From Streptomyces sp. MUM 203J (GTDB taxonomy: Bacteria > Actinomycetota > Actinomycetes > Streptomycetales > Streptomycetaceae): a DNA stretch of 64,000 nt. Shown here piece after piece: positions 42,667 through 51,325 of this stretch; the first letter of the stretch is position 1, and every line of letters starts with the position of its first letter. The notes beneath the pieces are model-generated. The model was not told the origin of the DNA and did no database searches. It saw only the letters and a list, made by a program, of their open reading frames with translations. The DNA lies in assembly GCF_022414595.1 (NCBI RefSeq), contig NZ_JADWYO010000002.1, forward strand, positions 124,001 through 188,000, read 5' to 3'. The position numbers were made by a program, and so were the translations under genes.

Positions 42667-44748
42667 GTGGGTAGGCGGGGGAAGCGTCCTGAGCAGGGGA
42701 GGAAACCGGTACGGGGCCGGCGTGCCGGGCGGGAGAAGCGGACCGGAGAGCCGCGACGGGTGTCCACCCGGCCGGTTCGGAGCCTTCTGAGGCGTGTACG
42801 CCCCCGGTATCCGCGCCCTGGCAGAGCCGGGTACCGGCGCTGGATTCCCTCCTGGCGCCAGACTCTGGGGGCGTTCGCCGCGGGGCTGGGAGCGCTGACG
42901 ACCCTGATGGGCATCGCGTACGCGCTGACGGAGATCCCGGAGAAGCCGAACGACTTCGCGACCCAGCAGGACAACGTCTACTACTGGTCCGACGGCACCA
43001 GGATGGCCAGAACCGGCTGGATCAACCGTCAGGAGATGCCCCTGGAGAAGGTACCCGAGGACGTCCGGTGGGCGGTGCTCGCGGCCGAGAACGCGAGCTT
43101 CTACTCCGATCCGGGTATTTCGCCCTCCGGGATCCTGCGTGCGCTGTCGCGCATGGTCAGCGGCGGCCAGACCCAGGGCGGTTCGACCATTACCCAGCAG
43201 TACGTCAAGAACGTCTACCTGAGTCAGGACCAGACGTTCTCCCGGAAGTTCACCGAGATGCTGCTGGCCGTCAAGATGGACAACAACTTCACCAAGGACG
43301 AGATCCTCGAGGGGTATCTGAACACCAGCTGGTTCGGCCGCGGCACGTACGGGATCCAGCGTGCTTCCCAGGCGTACTACGGAAAGGACGTGTCCCGGCT
43401 GAACGCGAGCGAGGGGGCGTTCCTCGCATCTCTCCTCAAGGGGGCCGGGCTCTACGACCCGACGCTCGGTCCCGAGAACCGCGAGCGGGCGGTCGAACGA
43501 TGGGAGTGGACTCTCGATCGCATGGTCGAGATCGGACGGCTCTCCCCGGCCGAGCGCGCGAAGTACAAGACCTTTCCCGAGCCCACCGAGACGACCGGCG
43601 GCAGGACCGATCTCAGCGGGCAGCGCGGCTATCTCACGGAGCTCGCCAAGTCGTACGTCGTACGTGTCGGCAAGGTCCCGGAGAAGGATTTCGACCACGG
43701 TGGCTACCAGATCTACACCACCTTCGACCGGGCGAAGACCGAAGCCCTGGAAGAGGCGGTGACCGAGGAGCGGAAGAAGCTCGACACGGAGGAGAGGGAG
43801 TCCGACGGGTTCGTCAAGACGGGCGCGGCGACGGTCGCCGGCGACGGGCGCATCACCGCCCTCTACGGGGGCCCCGGTTACTTCAAGCAGGGATTCAACG
43901 AGGCCAACGCCGTCGTGGTTCCTGCCGGTTCGGCGTTCGCGCCGGTCGTGTACGCCGCCGCGCTCACGGACGGCGTCGTACGGGAGCGCGATGCCGACCG
44001 CCGGCCCGTCACCCCGTCCACCCCGTACAACGGGCAGCACAACGCGACGGTGACGACTCCGGAGGGCCCCTACTGGGACCGCGGCGGCAAGATCTTCCAA
44101 GGCAGGAACGACGGAGAGAAGGACTGGGGCAGCAGCATCACGCTCCGTGGCGCCATGGTGAACTCCGTGAACTCCGCCATTCTGCAGCTGGGCATGGACG
44201 TGGGTCTCGACCGCCTGCGTGTCCATGCCCGCAAGGCGGGCCTCCTCCCTTCCAGCATCGGCCCCCAGGTGCCCGCGCTCGCGCTCGGCAACTCGACGCC
44301 CAGCGCGATCCGCATGGCTGCCGTGTACAGCACCTTCGCCGCCGGAGGGGTCAATGCCTCCCCCCACTCCGTCACCCGGGTCACCAAGAACGGGTCGGGG
44401 GTCGCCCTGCCCGAGCCCGCCACCCGGCGGGCCTTCTCGGCGGACGTCTCCGCGAAGGTGACGGACGCCCTGCGCGGTGTCGTGGCCGAGGGCACCGGCC
44501 GGGACGCGCGGATCCCCGGTCTCCGGCCCGCGGGGAAGACGGGCACCACCGAGGACAACACGGCGGCCTGGTTCGTCGGCTACACCGAGGACGAGGCGAC
44601 GGCGGTCTCGATGTACCGGATGGACCTCAGGAAGCTCGAGCTGATGCCCCTGGACGGTGTGGCGGGCCACACCTCCGAAACCCAGGGCCACCCCATGCCC
44701 CTGGACATCTGGCGGAACTACACGGAGGCCGTGGCGGCGCGCCCCTGA
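42667..44748 (+). CDS. Class A PBP-like transglycosylase with altered transpeptidase site
   Basis: 693 residues: a very basic cytoplasmic end, one helix (about 66-86), a GT51 glycosyltransferase domain (about 95-300; AAENASFYSDPGISPSGILRA with E141, QGGSTITQQYVKN, LNTSWFGRG), and a transpeptidase-like domain (about 380-690). SVN (500-502) and KTG (624-626) are kept. At the SxxK position, however, the sequence reads PAGSAFAP (residues 419-426), so S422 is present but the lysine is alanine. The codons are clear and in frame. Glycan polymerisation is likely; cross-linking is doubtful. The GTG start has GGAG about 9 bp upstream. Confidence 0.88.
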   Translation: MGRRGKRPEQGRKPVRGRRAGREKRTGEPRRVSTRPVRSLLRRVRPRYPRPGRAGYRRWIPSWRQTLGAFAAGLGALTTLMGIAYALTEIPEKPNDFATQQDNVYYWSDGTRMARTGWINRQEMPLEKVPEDVRWAVLAAENASFYSDPGISPSGILRALSRMVSGGQTQGGSTITQQYVKNVYLSQDQTFSRKFTEMLLAVKMDNNFTKDEILEGYLNTSWFGRGTYGIQRASQAYYGKDVSRLNASEGAFLASLLKGAGLYDPTLGPENRERAVERWEWTLDRMVEIGRLSPAERAKYKTFPEPTETTGGRTDLSGQRGYLTELAKSYVVRVGKVPEKDFDHGGYQIYTTFDRAKTEALEEAVTEERKKLDTEERESDGFVKTGAATVAGDGRITALYGGPGYFKQGFNEANAVVVPAGSAFAPVVYAAALTDGVVRERDADRRPVTPSTPYNGQHNATVTTPEGPYWDRGGKIFQGRNDGEKDWGSSITLRGAMVNSVNSAILQLGMDVGLDRLRVHARKAGLLPSSIGPQVPALALGNSTPSAIRMAAVYSTFAAGGVNASPHSVTRVTKNGSGVALPEPATRRAFSADVSAKVTDALRGVVAEGTGRDARIPGLRPAGKTGTTEDNTAAWFVGYTEDEATAVSMYRMDLRKLELMPLDGVAGHTSETQGHPMPLDIWRNYTEAVAARP

Positions 44749-44788
44749 CGGGAGTGCGCCGCCACGGCGGTCAGAAGACCCGGAGTCC

Positions 44789-46111
44789 TCAGAAGACCAC
44801 GTTCTCCCAGATGGGGGCCTGCGCCGGGTCGAGCGAACGAAGCCGCTGCAGGACCTTCGGGTCCTGCGCGTCCATCCAGTCGGCCAGCTCGCGGAACGAC
44901 ACGCACTTCACGTCCTCGCGTGGACAGACCTCGCGTATGACGTCCTCCACCGCGTTCATGTAGATGCCGCCGTTCCACTGCTCGAAGTGGTTGCCGATGA
45001 ACAGGGGGGCACGGCTGCCGTGGTAGACCCGGTTGAAGCCGTTCATATAGGCGTCATGGGTGGTCTTCTCCCACGCCGGATACATGGACGGCTCGCCCTG
45101 GGTCTCGCCCCCCGACTGGTTGTAGAGGAAGTTGAAGTCCATCCCGAGCACCTGGATCTCCTTGCCCGGATAGGGCAGCATCTGCAGCGGGAAGTCCCAG
45201 ATATCCCCCTTCTTGCCGGGCCATATCTGGAAGTCGCCCGGCGAACTGGCGTCGTAGCGCCAGTCGAACTGCCCGATGGCCGACAGCAGTGTCTTCTGCC
45301 CCTCCAGGCAGGGAGCGCGTCCCCCGACGAACTCACGGTCGGGGTCGAAGGGCAGCGGCGGAAGATCCGTGTAGCCGGTGTTCGTCTTCCACTCCTTCAC
45401 CATGTCGTACGTCTGCTGGATCTCGCTCTTCCACTCCTCGACGCTCCAGTCACCGCCGCCCTTCTCACCGCAGAAGTGGCCGTTGAAGTGCGAGCCGATC
45501 TCGTGCCCCTCCTGCCATGCCTTCCGGAGCTGCTCCAGCGTGCTCCGGATGTGCCCGTCCGTGGGGTACGAGATGGCGGCCGAGCCCCGCTCGTGCTGCG
45601 GTGGTTCGTACGCGTCCTTCTTCGACGCGGGGAGCAGGTATATCCCGGTCAGGAAGAACGTCATATGGGCGTCGCTCTCCTCGGCGACCTTCCGGAAGTG
45701 GGAGAAGAGGTGGTCGTCACCCTCCAGCGCGCCGTCCCAGGAGAACACCACGAACTGCGGGGGTTTCTCACCCGGCTTGAGGCGCTCCGCCTTGAGCTGG
45801 TCCGGCTGTGGTCCCGTGTAGGAGGTGGAGCCGTCGCCGAGGATCTTCACCTTGCCGTCCCACGGCTCCTCCTCGCGGGCCTTGCCGTCCGCCGACGGCT
45901 CACTGTCCCGCCTTGCTGTCTGCGCCTTGCCGGGGTCGCTGTCGTCGGCGGCCGCCATGTCGTCACCGGCCAGGAACTTTCCCAGGGCCAGCGCGATCGA
46001 CACCAGCACCAGTGCCGACACCGCCACAACGGCCATACGGGAGCGGGTGCGGGCGGCGCGGCGGCTCCGTGCTCGCCTGCCGACACGTCGTGGGGAGGGG
46101 CTTCGAGTCAT
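44789..46111 (-). CDS. Secreted NodB-like (polysaccharide deacetylase-fold) protein
   Basis: 440 residues. A basic N-terminus, one helix (about 26-46) and an acidic linker (about 50-85) suggest a membrane-anchored or secreted protein. The rest resembles a deacetylase barrel: PPQFVVFSWDGA near 105, DAHMTFFLTGIYLLP near 134, HEIGSHFNGHFCG near 193 and the late RAPLFIGNHFEQWNGG. The first motif has a single aspartate where classical CE4 enzymes have two, so it is a divergent or non-acting member. ATG 46111 has a weak AGAAGAAG site. It is convergent with the PBP-like gene, stop to stop over 40 bp. Confidence 0.75.
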   Translation of the reverse strand: MTRSPSPRRVGRRARSRRAARTRSRMAVVAVSALVLVSIALALGKFLAGDDMAAADDSDPGKAQTARRDSEPSADGKAREEEPWDGKVKILGDGSTSYTGPQPDQLKAERLKPGEKPPQFVVFSWDGALEGDDHLFSHFRKVAEESDAHMTFFLTGIYLLPASKKDAYEPPQHERGSAAISYPTDGHIRSTLEQLRKAWQEGHEIGSHFNGHFCGEKGGGDWSVEEWKSEIQQTYDMVKEWKTNTGYTDLPPLPFDPDREFVGGRAPCLEGQKTLLSAIGQFDWRYDASSPGDFQIWPGKKGDIWDFPLQMLPYPGKEIQVLGMDFNFLYNQSGGETQGEPSMYPAWEKTTHDAYMNGFNRVYHGSRAPLFIGNHFEQWNGGIYMNAVEDVIREVCPREDVKCVSFRELADWMDAQDPKVLQRLRSLDPAQAPIWENVVF

Positions 46112-46519
46112 GGGGCACTTCTTCTCATAAGGAGAGAAAATCGGATGTTCATCTGGTGTGTCGGTGTGCAATATAGGGCGCCTTCCTGTGGGGATGGTGA
46201 AGGTGCGCCGGTCCCGGAGTGTCACCCTTTCGGCGGTACTCGGCGGCCGGTCCACGCGGCCTGTGACGGAAACACCCGGGCACGGGCTGCCTGTGGGCCC
46301 TCGGGCTGCGGAGACGCCGGAGCGGCCCTGATCCGGTTCCGGACCCACAGCCCGGCGGACTTGAGCAACATGAGCGGTCGCGAGCGCAGGCTCCGCCCGG
46401 AAGACGGACGAGGATTCCCCGATCAGGTGCCGCGGACAGGATCCAGGACACACACGCGGGTACCGACGGGGCGGACGTTGCCTGATGCGGCACCAGGCGG
46501 GGGAAGAGGGGACTGAACC
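46112..46519. other. Non-coding interval with promoter regions
   Basis: About 400 bp between divergent genes. The part next to the NodB-like gene (46112-46180) is AT-richer and has CTATATT on the minus strand near 46172, a possible -10 box. I see no other feature here. Confidence 0.4.
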
Positions 46520-47149
46520 ATGTGGGACATGGAGGGGCAGGCCGAGTGGCTCACGGCGGGGTGGGGCCGACGGCTCATCCTCGCGGCGGGGGTGCCGTGC
46601 ACAGCGGTGGGGCTCGCCGCAGGCGCCCTGTACCTGGACAGCGGCGGCTGGTCGGTCCTGCTCACGGGCCTGATGTGGCTGCTGGTGGTGGTGGTCGTGG
46701 CCGCGGACCTCATCGTCCACCTCACCGCGGGAGGCCCGGAGCGGCCGAGGTTCTACGGGGCCGGTGCGGCGGCGATGATCGCCTCCTTGATGGTCGGCGC
46801 TTTCGCCGTCTCCCTGTGGATGCTGCACACCCGGGGCGTGCAAACCGAGTGCACCGTCACGGACGTCACCCGGGTGTGGGTCCGCGAGTCGCCCGGCGAC
46901 GACAGGGACCTCGCGTACCGGCACCGCCTCGACTGCGCCGACAGCGGCCTGGAGACATACGTCCTCCGTTCCCCGGAGGATCCCGGAACGCGCCTGTCCC
47001 TGGTCTACGACCCGGCGGGCCGCCTCACCACCATGCCCCGGGGCCTCGTCGCACTCGGCCCGCCCCTGCTCTGGACCTCCGGCGCCTCACTGGCAGCCGC
47101 GGTACTGTTGCGCGGCTTCGCCGTGGTGCCGCGCAGGAAGCGGCGGTGA
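46520..47149 (+). CDS. Three-helix membrane protein of unknown function
   Basis: 209 residues with helices at about 18-38, 47-68, 78-98 and 178-196. Between the third and fourth lies an extracytoplasmic beta-like segment (QTECTVTDVTRVWVRE, then YRHRLDCADSG and LVYDPAGRL), reminiscent of DUF3592-type proteins. Two cysteines in this loop could form a disulphide. The ATG is preceded by GGGGAAGAGGGGA. The next gene starts in the stop codon. Confidence 0.72.
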   Translation: MWDMEGQAEWLTAGWGRRLILAAGVPCTAVGLAAGALYLDSGGWSVLLTGLMWLLVVVVVAADLIVHLTAGGPERPRFYGAGAAAMIASLMVGAFAVSLWMLHTRGVQTECTVTDVTRVWVRESPGDDRDLAYRHRLDCADSGLETYVLRSPEDPGTRLSLVYDPAGRLTTMPRGLVALGPPLLWTSGASLAAAVLLRGFAVVPRRKRR

Positions 47150-47655
47150 ACGCTCACGACGGCGTCGTCGGCCAGGCCGAGGGAAGACGCACGGTGGACG
47201 CCGACACCCTGGTGGAGGACGTCCGGCTGCTGCTGCGCGAGGCGGAGATCCGCGCGGTCGGCCGGGCCGCGGGCATGGGCGTCGTGGAGTTCACCGGCCC
47301 GCAGGGTGAAGACCTCCGGGTGCACATCCAGTGCGCCTTCCGGATCTTCCACGACGGCCGGGCCGTCCTCGGGTCACGGGACATGGCGTACGCACCCGAC
47401 AGCGTCGGCCCCGAAGCCTTCGACACCTTCTCGATCGTGTACGACACCTGTGCGGCGCTTCTGACCTGCGTCATGGCCGGGGCAAGACCCCGGGTGCAGG
47501 AGGTCCACGTCGGCAACGACGGCACCCTCACGGTGGAGGCGACCCGCGGCCTCCGCGTCGGGGCGTTCCCCGGTGCCTCCCCCGCAGAGGCGGAGTCCTG
47601 GCGCGCCTTCCAGCGCCACGGACCCCACTACGGGCACCCGCCAGAGGTCATCTGA
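47146..47655 (+). CDS. Hypothetical soluble protein
   Basis: 169 residues, no helices. It begins with about 15 variable residues, followed by a compact alpha/beta domain (TLVEDVRLLLREAEIRAVG, then GVVEFTGPQGEDLRVHIQCAFRIF and TFSIVYDTCAALLTCVM). No motif or family recognised. The GTG overlaps the stop of the membrane protein gene (GTGA), so they are coupled; a GTG at 47194 is an alternative start. Confidence 0.65.
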   Translation: MNAHDGVVGQAEGRRTVDADTLVEDVRLLLREAEIRAVGRAAGMGVVEFTGPQGEDLRVHIQCAFRIFHDGRAVLGSRDMAYAPDSVGPEAFDTFSIVYDTCAALLTCVMAGARPRVQEVHVGNDGTLTVEATRGLRVGAFPGASPAEAESWRAFQRHGPHYGHPPEVI

Positions 47656-47779
47656 CGCCGCAGCCACCACGCACGCCGCCCAGAGCCGCCCCACCGGGCC
47701 CGGGCCCTCTTGACTTCGGCAGTTCCGCAGAGTGAGGGTCATGCAACCAAGCGCGACGCACGCGACAGCGGAGGTTGTC

Positions 47780-48013
47780 ATGGCACTGCGGTTTGTCGGA
47801 AAAGATCCAGAGTCCGGGGATCACGGTTCTCCGGCTGTGTGGGTCGATGAGGGTACGAAGGACCTCGTCATCCAAGGATGGAAGGCAGACTCACAGACCA
47901 CAGGGGGGAGCTCGCAGGACGTACCGATCCCCGGTCATGAGGCAGTGATCCGGGTACCGAACCGGATGATCCCGCTTCTGAGGGAGGCGCTTGATGTCGC
48001 AGAGCTTGACTAG
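47780..48013 (+). CDS. Small protein of a DUF6879/XRE module
   Basis: 77 residues (MALRFVGKDPESGDHGSPAV start). It has acidic, loop-rich content with VIRVPNRMIPLLREAL at the end. This kind of protein usually stands before a DUF6879 gene and an XRE-DUF5753 regulator in Streptomyces; its function is unknown. GGAGG lies 6 bp before ATG 47780. It overlaps the next gene by 20 bp. Confidence 0.72.
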   Translation: MALRFVGKDPESGDHGSPAVWVDEGTKDLVIQGWKADSQTTGGSSQDVPIPGHEAVIRVPNRMIPLLREALDVAELD

Positions 48014-48518
48014 CTTTGCCGACCTGCTTCGGGCGGCCGAGACGTCGGCCGTTCATCTGGAGATGCGTGACGCCTACGGTATCGAGAACGAGAACGAGGG
48101 ATTCGCTGCGTGGCGTAAGGGACACCGGCTGGACCCTGACGACCGCACCTCCTGGTGGCGACCGTGGCTCGACCTCGTACAGGAGGTTACGAGGAAGGGC
48201 GTCGAAATGCGCCGGGCCCGGATCATCTCGGAACCGGTGAGCGACTACATCCGCTTCGAGTACTCGGGCACGTTCACCAACATCGCGGCAGGCGAGCAGA
48301 TCCGCTGGCTCTCTCGGCGCCAGGCGTCTGACCTGGCCCTACCGGGGAACGATTTCTGGCTCTTCGACAGTCGGCTGGTCCAGTTCAATATCTTCGACGG
48401 GGACGGTCGGTGGGTGCATACCGACCAGACCGAGGACCCGGCCGTCGCTCAGCGCTGCGCCAACGCATTCGAAGCGGTGTGGGAGCGGGCTGTCCCACAC
48501 GAGAAGTTCATCATCTGA
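47994..48518 (+). CDS. DUF6879-family protein
   Basis: 174 residues starting MSQSLTSFADLLRAAETSAV. The mid-part MRDAYGIENENEGFAAWRKGH and the later YIRFEYSGTFTNIAAGEQIRWLSRRQA match the look of DUF6879 proteins. GGAGG lies 7 bp before ATG 47994 (a TTG at 47991 is the codon before). It is followed by the XRE gene after 17 bp. Such partners are suspected of signalling or toxin-antitoxin-like roles, which remain unproven. Confidence 0.75.
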   Translation: MSQSLTSFADLLRAAETSAVHLEMRDAYGIENENEGFAAWRKGHRLDPDDRTSWWRPWLDLVQEVTRKGVEMRRARIISEPVSDYIRFEYSGTFTNIAAGEQIRWLSRRQASDLALPGNDFWLFDSRLVQFNIFDGDGRWVHTDQTEDPAVAQRCANAFEAVWERAVPHEKFII

Positions 48519-48535
48519 CCCTGGTCGGCCAGCAC

Positions 48536-49381
48536 ATGCCCACGCCTCCCCTCTCCACGGCTCAAGCGGCTCGTGCCGCCGTCGCGGCGCGCCTGGAAGC
48601 AGTCATGAAGGACGCCGGGCTCACAGGGCATGAACTGGCCGTCCGGTGCGGCTGGCACAAGTCGAAGTCCTCCCGCATCGTCCGCGGCAGGACGCCTCCC
48701 TCGGACGCGGATATCCGGGCTTGGTGTACGGCTTGCGGCGCTGAGGACCAGATACCCGACCTGATCGCGGCCTCACGCAACGCCGAGTCCATGTATGTGG
48801 AGTGGCGCCAGATCCACCGCGACGGAATGCGTCGCGTGCACGAGCAGACGGTGCCTCTCTACCAGCGCACACGCTGCTTCCGTGTCTACGCCTCCAACGT
48901 CGTACCCGGGATGCTCCAGACCGCCGAGTACGCCGCCGGGTTGCTGCGCTCCATCACCGACTTCCAGGAAACTCCCGACGACGTGGCTGAGGCCGTGCAA
49001 GCCCGCCTGAGACGTTCCCGCGTCGTGCGGGAAGGTGATCACCGCTTCGGGCTGCTGCTCGAAGAGGCGGTACTGCGCTACCGCGTCGCAGACGAGGAAG
49101 CGATGGCGGAGCAGCTCTGCTCGTTGCTCTCGGTGATGGCCCGGCCCAATGTGTCTCTCGGCATCATCCCGTTGGCCGCGCGCCGCACCGTATGGCCGCT
49201 GGAAGCCTTCTATGCATTCGACGATGCGCAGGTGGCCGTCGAGACGCTGACGGCGGAGGTCAACGTCACGGCCCCCGGCGAGATCAGGACGTACCTGAAG
49301 GCGTTCAGGGAACTGTCCCGCATCGCGGTCCGCGGCACGGACGCTCGCGACGTGATCCGAAGGGCGATTGACTCGCTCTGA
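48536..49381 (+). CDS. XRE-family regulator with DUF5753 (Scr1-type)
   Basis: 281 residues. The helix-turn-helix covers about residues 10-65 (MKDAGLTGHELAVRCGWHKSKSSRIVRGRTPPS). The DUF5753 domain covers about 90-275 (VPLYQRTRCFRVYASNVVPGMLQTAEYAAGLL, LLLEEAVLRYRV, VSLGIIPL, FYAFDDAQVAVETLTAEV). Such regulators usually pair with a small partner and act in differentiation or as antitoxin-like proteins. ATG 48536 has no strong ribosome site; it follows the DUF6879 gene by 17 bp. The direct repeats just after its stop may be its own binding site. Confidence 0.85.
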   Translation: MPTPPLSTAQAARAAVAARLEAVMKDAGLTGHELAVRCGWHKSKSSRIVRGRTPPSDADIRAWCTACGAEDQIPDLIAASRNAESMYVEWRQIHRDGMRRVHEQTVPLYQRTRCFRVYASNVVPGMLQTAEYAAGLLRSITDFQETPDDVAEAVQARLRRSRVVREGDHRFGLLLEEAVLRYRVADEEAMAEQLCSLLSVMARPNVSLGIIPLAARRTVWPLEAFYAFDDAQVAVETLTAEVNVTAPGEIRTYLKAFRELSRIAVRGTDARDVIRRAIDSL

Positions 49382-49387
49382 GGAATC

Positions 49388-49405
49388 CGTGCAACCGCGT
49401 GCAAC
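49388..49405. repeat. Direct repeat CGTGCAAC, possible operator
   Basis: CGTGCAAC occurs at 49388-49395 and 49398-49405, exactly 10 bp apart. It lies 7 bp after the XRE stop and about 70 bp before a tiny frame with a good ribosome site. Helical phasing suggests two copies of a protein on one face of the DNA. Confidence 0.4.
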
Positions 49406-49473
49406 TTGCTGGGTGTTGAAGTTCCCGGGTTCCTAGTCTGGTCACCACACAGACGACGTGAAGGGGTGTCGGC

Positions 49474-49509
49474 ATGGTGAAGCCGAGACCTAATGGGGTG
49501 AGCCGGTAG
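49474..49509 (+). CDS. Possible 11-codon leader peptide
   Basis: ATG start, MVKPRPNGVSR, then stop, with AAGGGG 8 bp upstream. It lies 150 bp before the hypothetical gene at 49659. It could be a leader peptide or the remains of a longer gene. The shortness makes it weakly supported. Confidence 0.25.
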   Translation: MVKPRPNGVSR

Positions 49510-49658
49510 AACTGCCGCTCAGGACTGATCCGGAGCTCGCTCCCGTGCCCGGCGGTGTCGGTTGCGTGGAGTCGGCCGGCGTTCGGCGCGCTCGCCCCGT
49601 CCGAGACCGGGTTGCCCTGCATGCACCACTCGAACCGATCGGGAGGAGCACCACCTAC

Positions 49659-50159
49659 ATGACTGTCGCCGTCATCAATCACACCGTCACGCGCACGCGT
49701 GACCCGAAGGAACTCCTCAACGCCGTCGCACCGCGCATCGGACACCTGACGGCCAACGTCTTCGACAGCGGCATGACCGTGTGGGACCGTGAGGTCGCCC
49801 TGCTGCTGCGCGACGAGGTCATGGTCCGTGACCTGGCCGAACGCATCCTCGCCAACGCCGTGATGTACATGGTCGCTTCGATGGAGCACCCCGAGGTGCA
49901 CCTCGGGGTCGGCAAGGTCGTGGACATCGGCGTGCACCAGGTCATCCTGGACACGCCCGTGTACTTCGCGCTGTGCGCGGCGTACAACGGCGGCGCCTAC
50001 AAGCACCACGCGCCGTTCGTCCAGCGCCGCAACGACGGCACCGTCGTCCGGACCGCCGACTTCCTGCGTTCCGTCGGCTTCGCGCCGGACAAGGAGCTGT
50101 GGGACCGGGACGGGGCCGAGTGCTCCCCGTGCGACAGCAAGGTTCCGGACAGCCACTGA
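49659..50159 (+). CDS. Hypothetical protein
   Basis: 166 residues beginning MTVAVINHTVTRTRDPKELL, mostly alpha-helical (LLRDEVMVRDLAERILANAVMYMV), with a C-terminal CSPCDS pair of cysteines. No family recognised. GGGAGGAG lies 9-10 bp before ATG 49659. It is followed by a methyltransferase gene after 82 bp in the same direction. Context suggests mobile or accessory origin. Confidence 0.7.
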   Translation: MTVAVINHTVTRTRDPKELLNAVAPRIGHLTANVFDSGMTVWDREVALLLRDEVMVRDLAERILANAVMYMVASMEHPEVHLGVGKVVDIGVHQVILDTPVYFALCAAYNGGAYKHHAPFVQRRNDGTVVRTADFLRSVGFAPDKELWDRDGAECSPCDSKVPDSH

Positions 50160-50241
50160 CCACCGCACCGCTGCACCAGGTTGGGGGCCCCGCCGCTCCG
50201 GTGGTGCCCCGGGCAGCGTTCCGATCCCGCCCGACAGGACC

Positions 50242-50916
50242 ATGACCGTGAGTGCACCGCACAACTACGACCACGAACGCCAGCTCTGGGACGCCTACGC
50301 CAAGAGTGCCTGGAAGGACGACTCCAACGGCGAACCGGTGTTCCGGTGGACTCAGTACACGAACCACCCCCAGGACCCCGGCCCCGGTCTGCTGCGCGAT
50401 CCGGGAAGCGTCCTGGAGATCGGCTGCGGTACCGGCCGGGCGCTCGCCTACCTCGCACAGCATGGCGTGAAGGCCACGGGTGTGGACCTGTCACCGGTGA
50501 TGGTGGAGAACACCGCCGAACGGTTCGGCCACCTCGGAGCACGGTTCGTGTGCGCCGAAGTCCTGGAACACCTCGCCCACACCACGACCACGTACGACGC
50601 GGTCTACTCCGTCTTCGGTGCCGCCTGGTTCACCGCCCCCGAGCGGCTGTTCCCCCTCGTCTTCGAGCACCTGAACCCGGGCGGTGTGTTCGCGTTCTCC
50701 CAACCCCCCGCCATCCCCGGCGCCTACGGCCCGCAGGGCATGTACAAGGGCGGCTTCGCCGGACCCGCCATGTACACCTACCGCTACAGCTACACCCCGG
50801 AGAGCTGGCAGCAGTTCCTGTACGGGGCCGGTTTCACCGAGGCAACGGCGACCGAGCTCGCCGCGCCCACCGCCGGTCACATCGGAACGCTCATCGCCAC
50901 CGGCGTACGCCCCTGA
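50242..50916 (+). CDS. SAM-dependent methyltransferase (class I)
   Basis: 224 residues. Motif I is VLEIGCGTGRALAYLAQHG (near residue 57), followed by GVDLSPVMVE (motif II) and YDAVYSVFGA (motif IV). LNPGGVFAFSQPP fits the post-motif strand. The first 50 residues are helical (YDHERQLWDAYAKSAW). Substrate unknown. It lies 82 bp after the hypothetical gene and is convergent with the GntR gene. Confidence 0.88.
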   Translation: MTVSAPHNYDHERQLWDAYAKSAWKDDSNGEPVFRWTQYTNHPQDPGPGLLRDPGSVLEIGCGTGRALAYLAQHGVKATGVDLSPVMVENTAERFGHLGARFVCAEVLEHLAHTTTTYDAVYSVFGAAWFTAPERLFPLVFEHLNPGGVFAFSQPPAIPGAYGPQGMYKGGFAGPAMYTYRYSYTPESWQQFLYGAGFTEATATELAAPTAGHIGTLIATGVRP

Positions 50917-50963
50917 TCTGGGGTCAGGGGCGTGTGTGGGCCGCCATGGCCTTGGCGCGTCCG

Positions 50964-51257
50964 CTACTCGGCGGACCGGTCACCTTCGGGCCCGTCAGGG
51001 GGCTGGGGCGCGTCGGGTTTCGCGATGACGAACACACCCTTGCCCTGAACCCCGCGAACCACTCCCTCTGCCTGGAGCGTCTCGATGGCCGACTTGATGG
51101 TGCGGCGGCTGACCACACCTCCCGTCTCCTGCTCCAGCTCGTAATGGGAGGGGATGCGGCGGCCGATCGGGATTTCGCCACGTCGGATTCGCTCTCGTAG
51201 CGCGGATGCCAGCTGCAGGTACATCGGCGTGATGCTCTCGCGGTCGATCTCGATCAT
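50964..51257 (-). CDS. Short GntR-family repressor
   Basis: 97 residues, essentially the winged helix domain alone: PMYLQLASALRERIRRGEIPIGRRIPSHYELEQE, then VSRRTIKSAIETLQAEGVVRGVQGKGVFVI, with a short charged tail. There is no ligand domain, as in the KorSA-type repressors of Streptomyces integrative elements. ATG 51257 has a weak site. Tandem repeats in its promoter (51283-51345) are probable operators, which suggests autoregulation and control of the divergent gene at 51434. Confidence 0.85.
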   Translation of the reverse strand: MIEIDRESITPMYLQLASALRERIRRGEIPIGRRIPSHYELEQETGGVVSRRTIKSAIETLQAEGVVRGVQGKGVFVIAKPDAPQPPDGPEGDRSAE

Positions 51258-51282
51258 GACTTGGAGCGTAAGAGATCAACCC

Positions 51283-51302
51283 AGGTCAACATAGGTCGAC
51301 AT
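51283..51302. repeat. Tandem 10-bp repeat, probable GntR operator
   Basis: AGGTCAACAT followed directly by AGGTCGACAT (9 of 10 identical), 26 bp upstream of the GntR start. The repeat length matches one helical turn. Confidence 0.5.
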
Positions 51303-51325
51303 GATCCGCGATTACACGTGATAGC

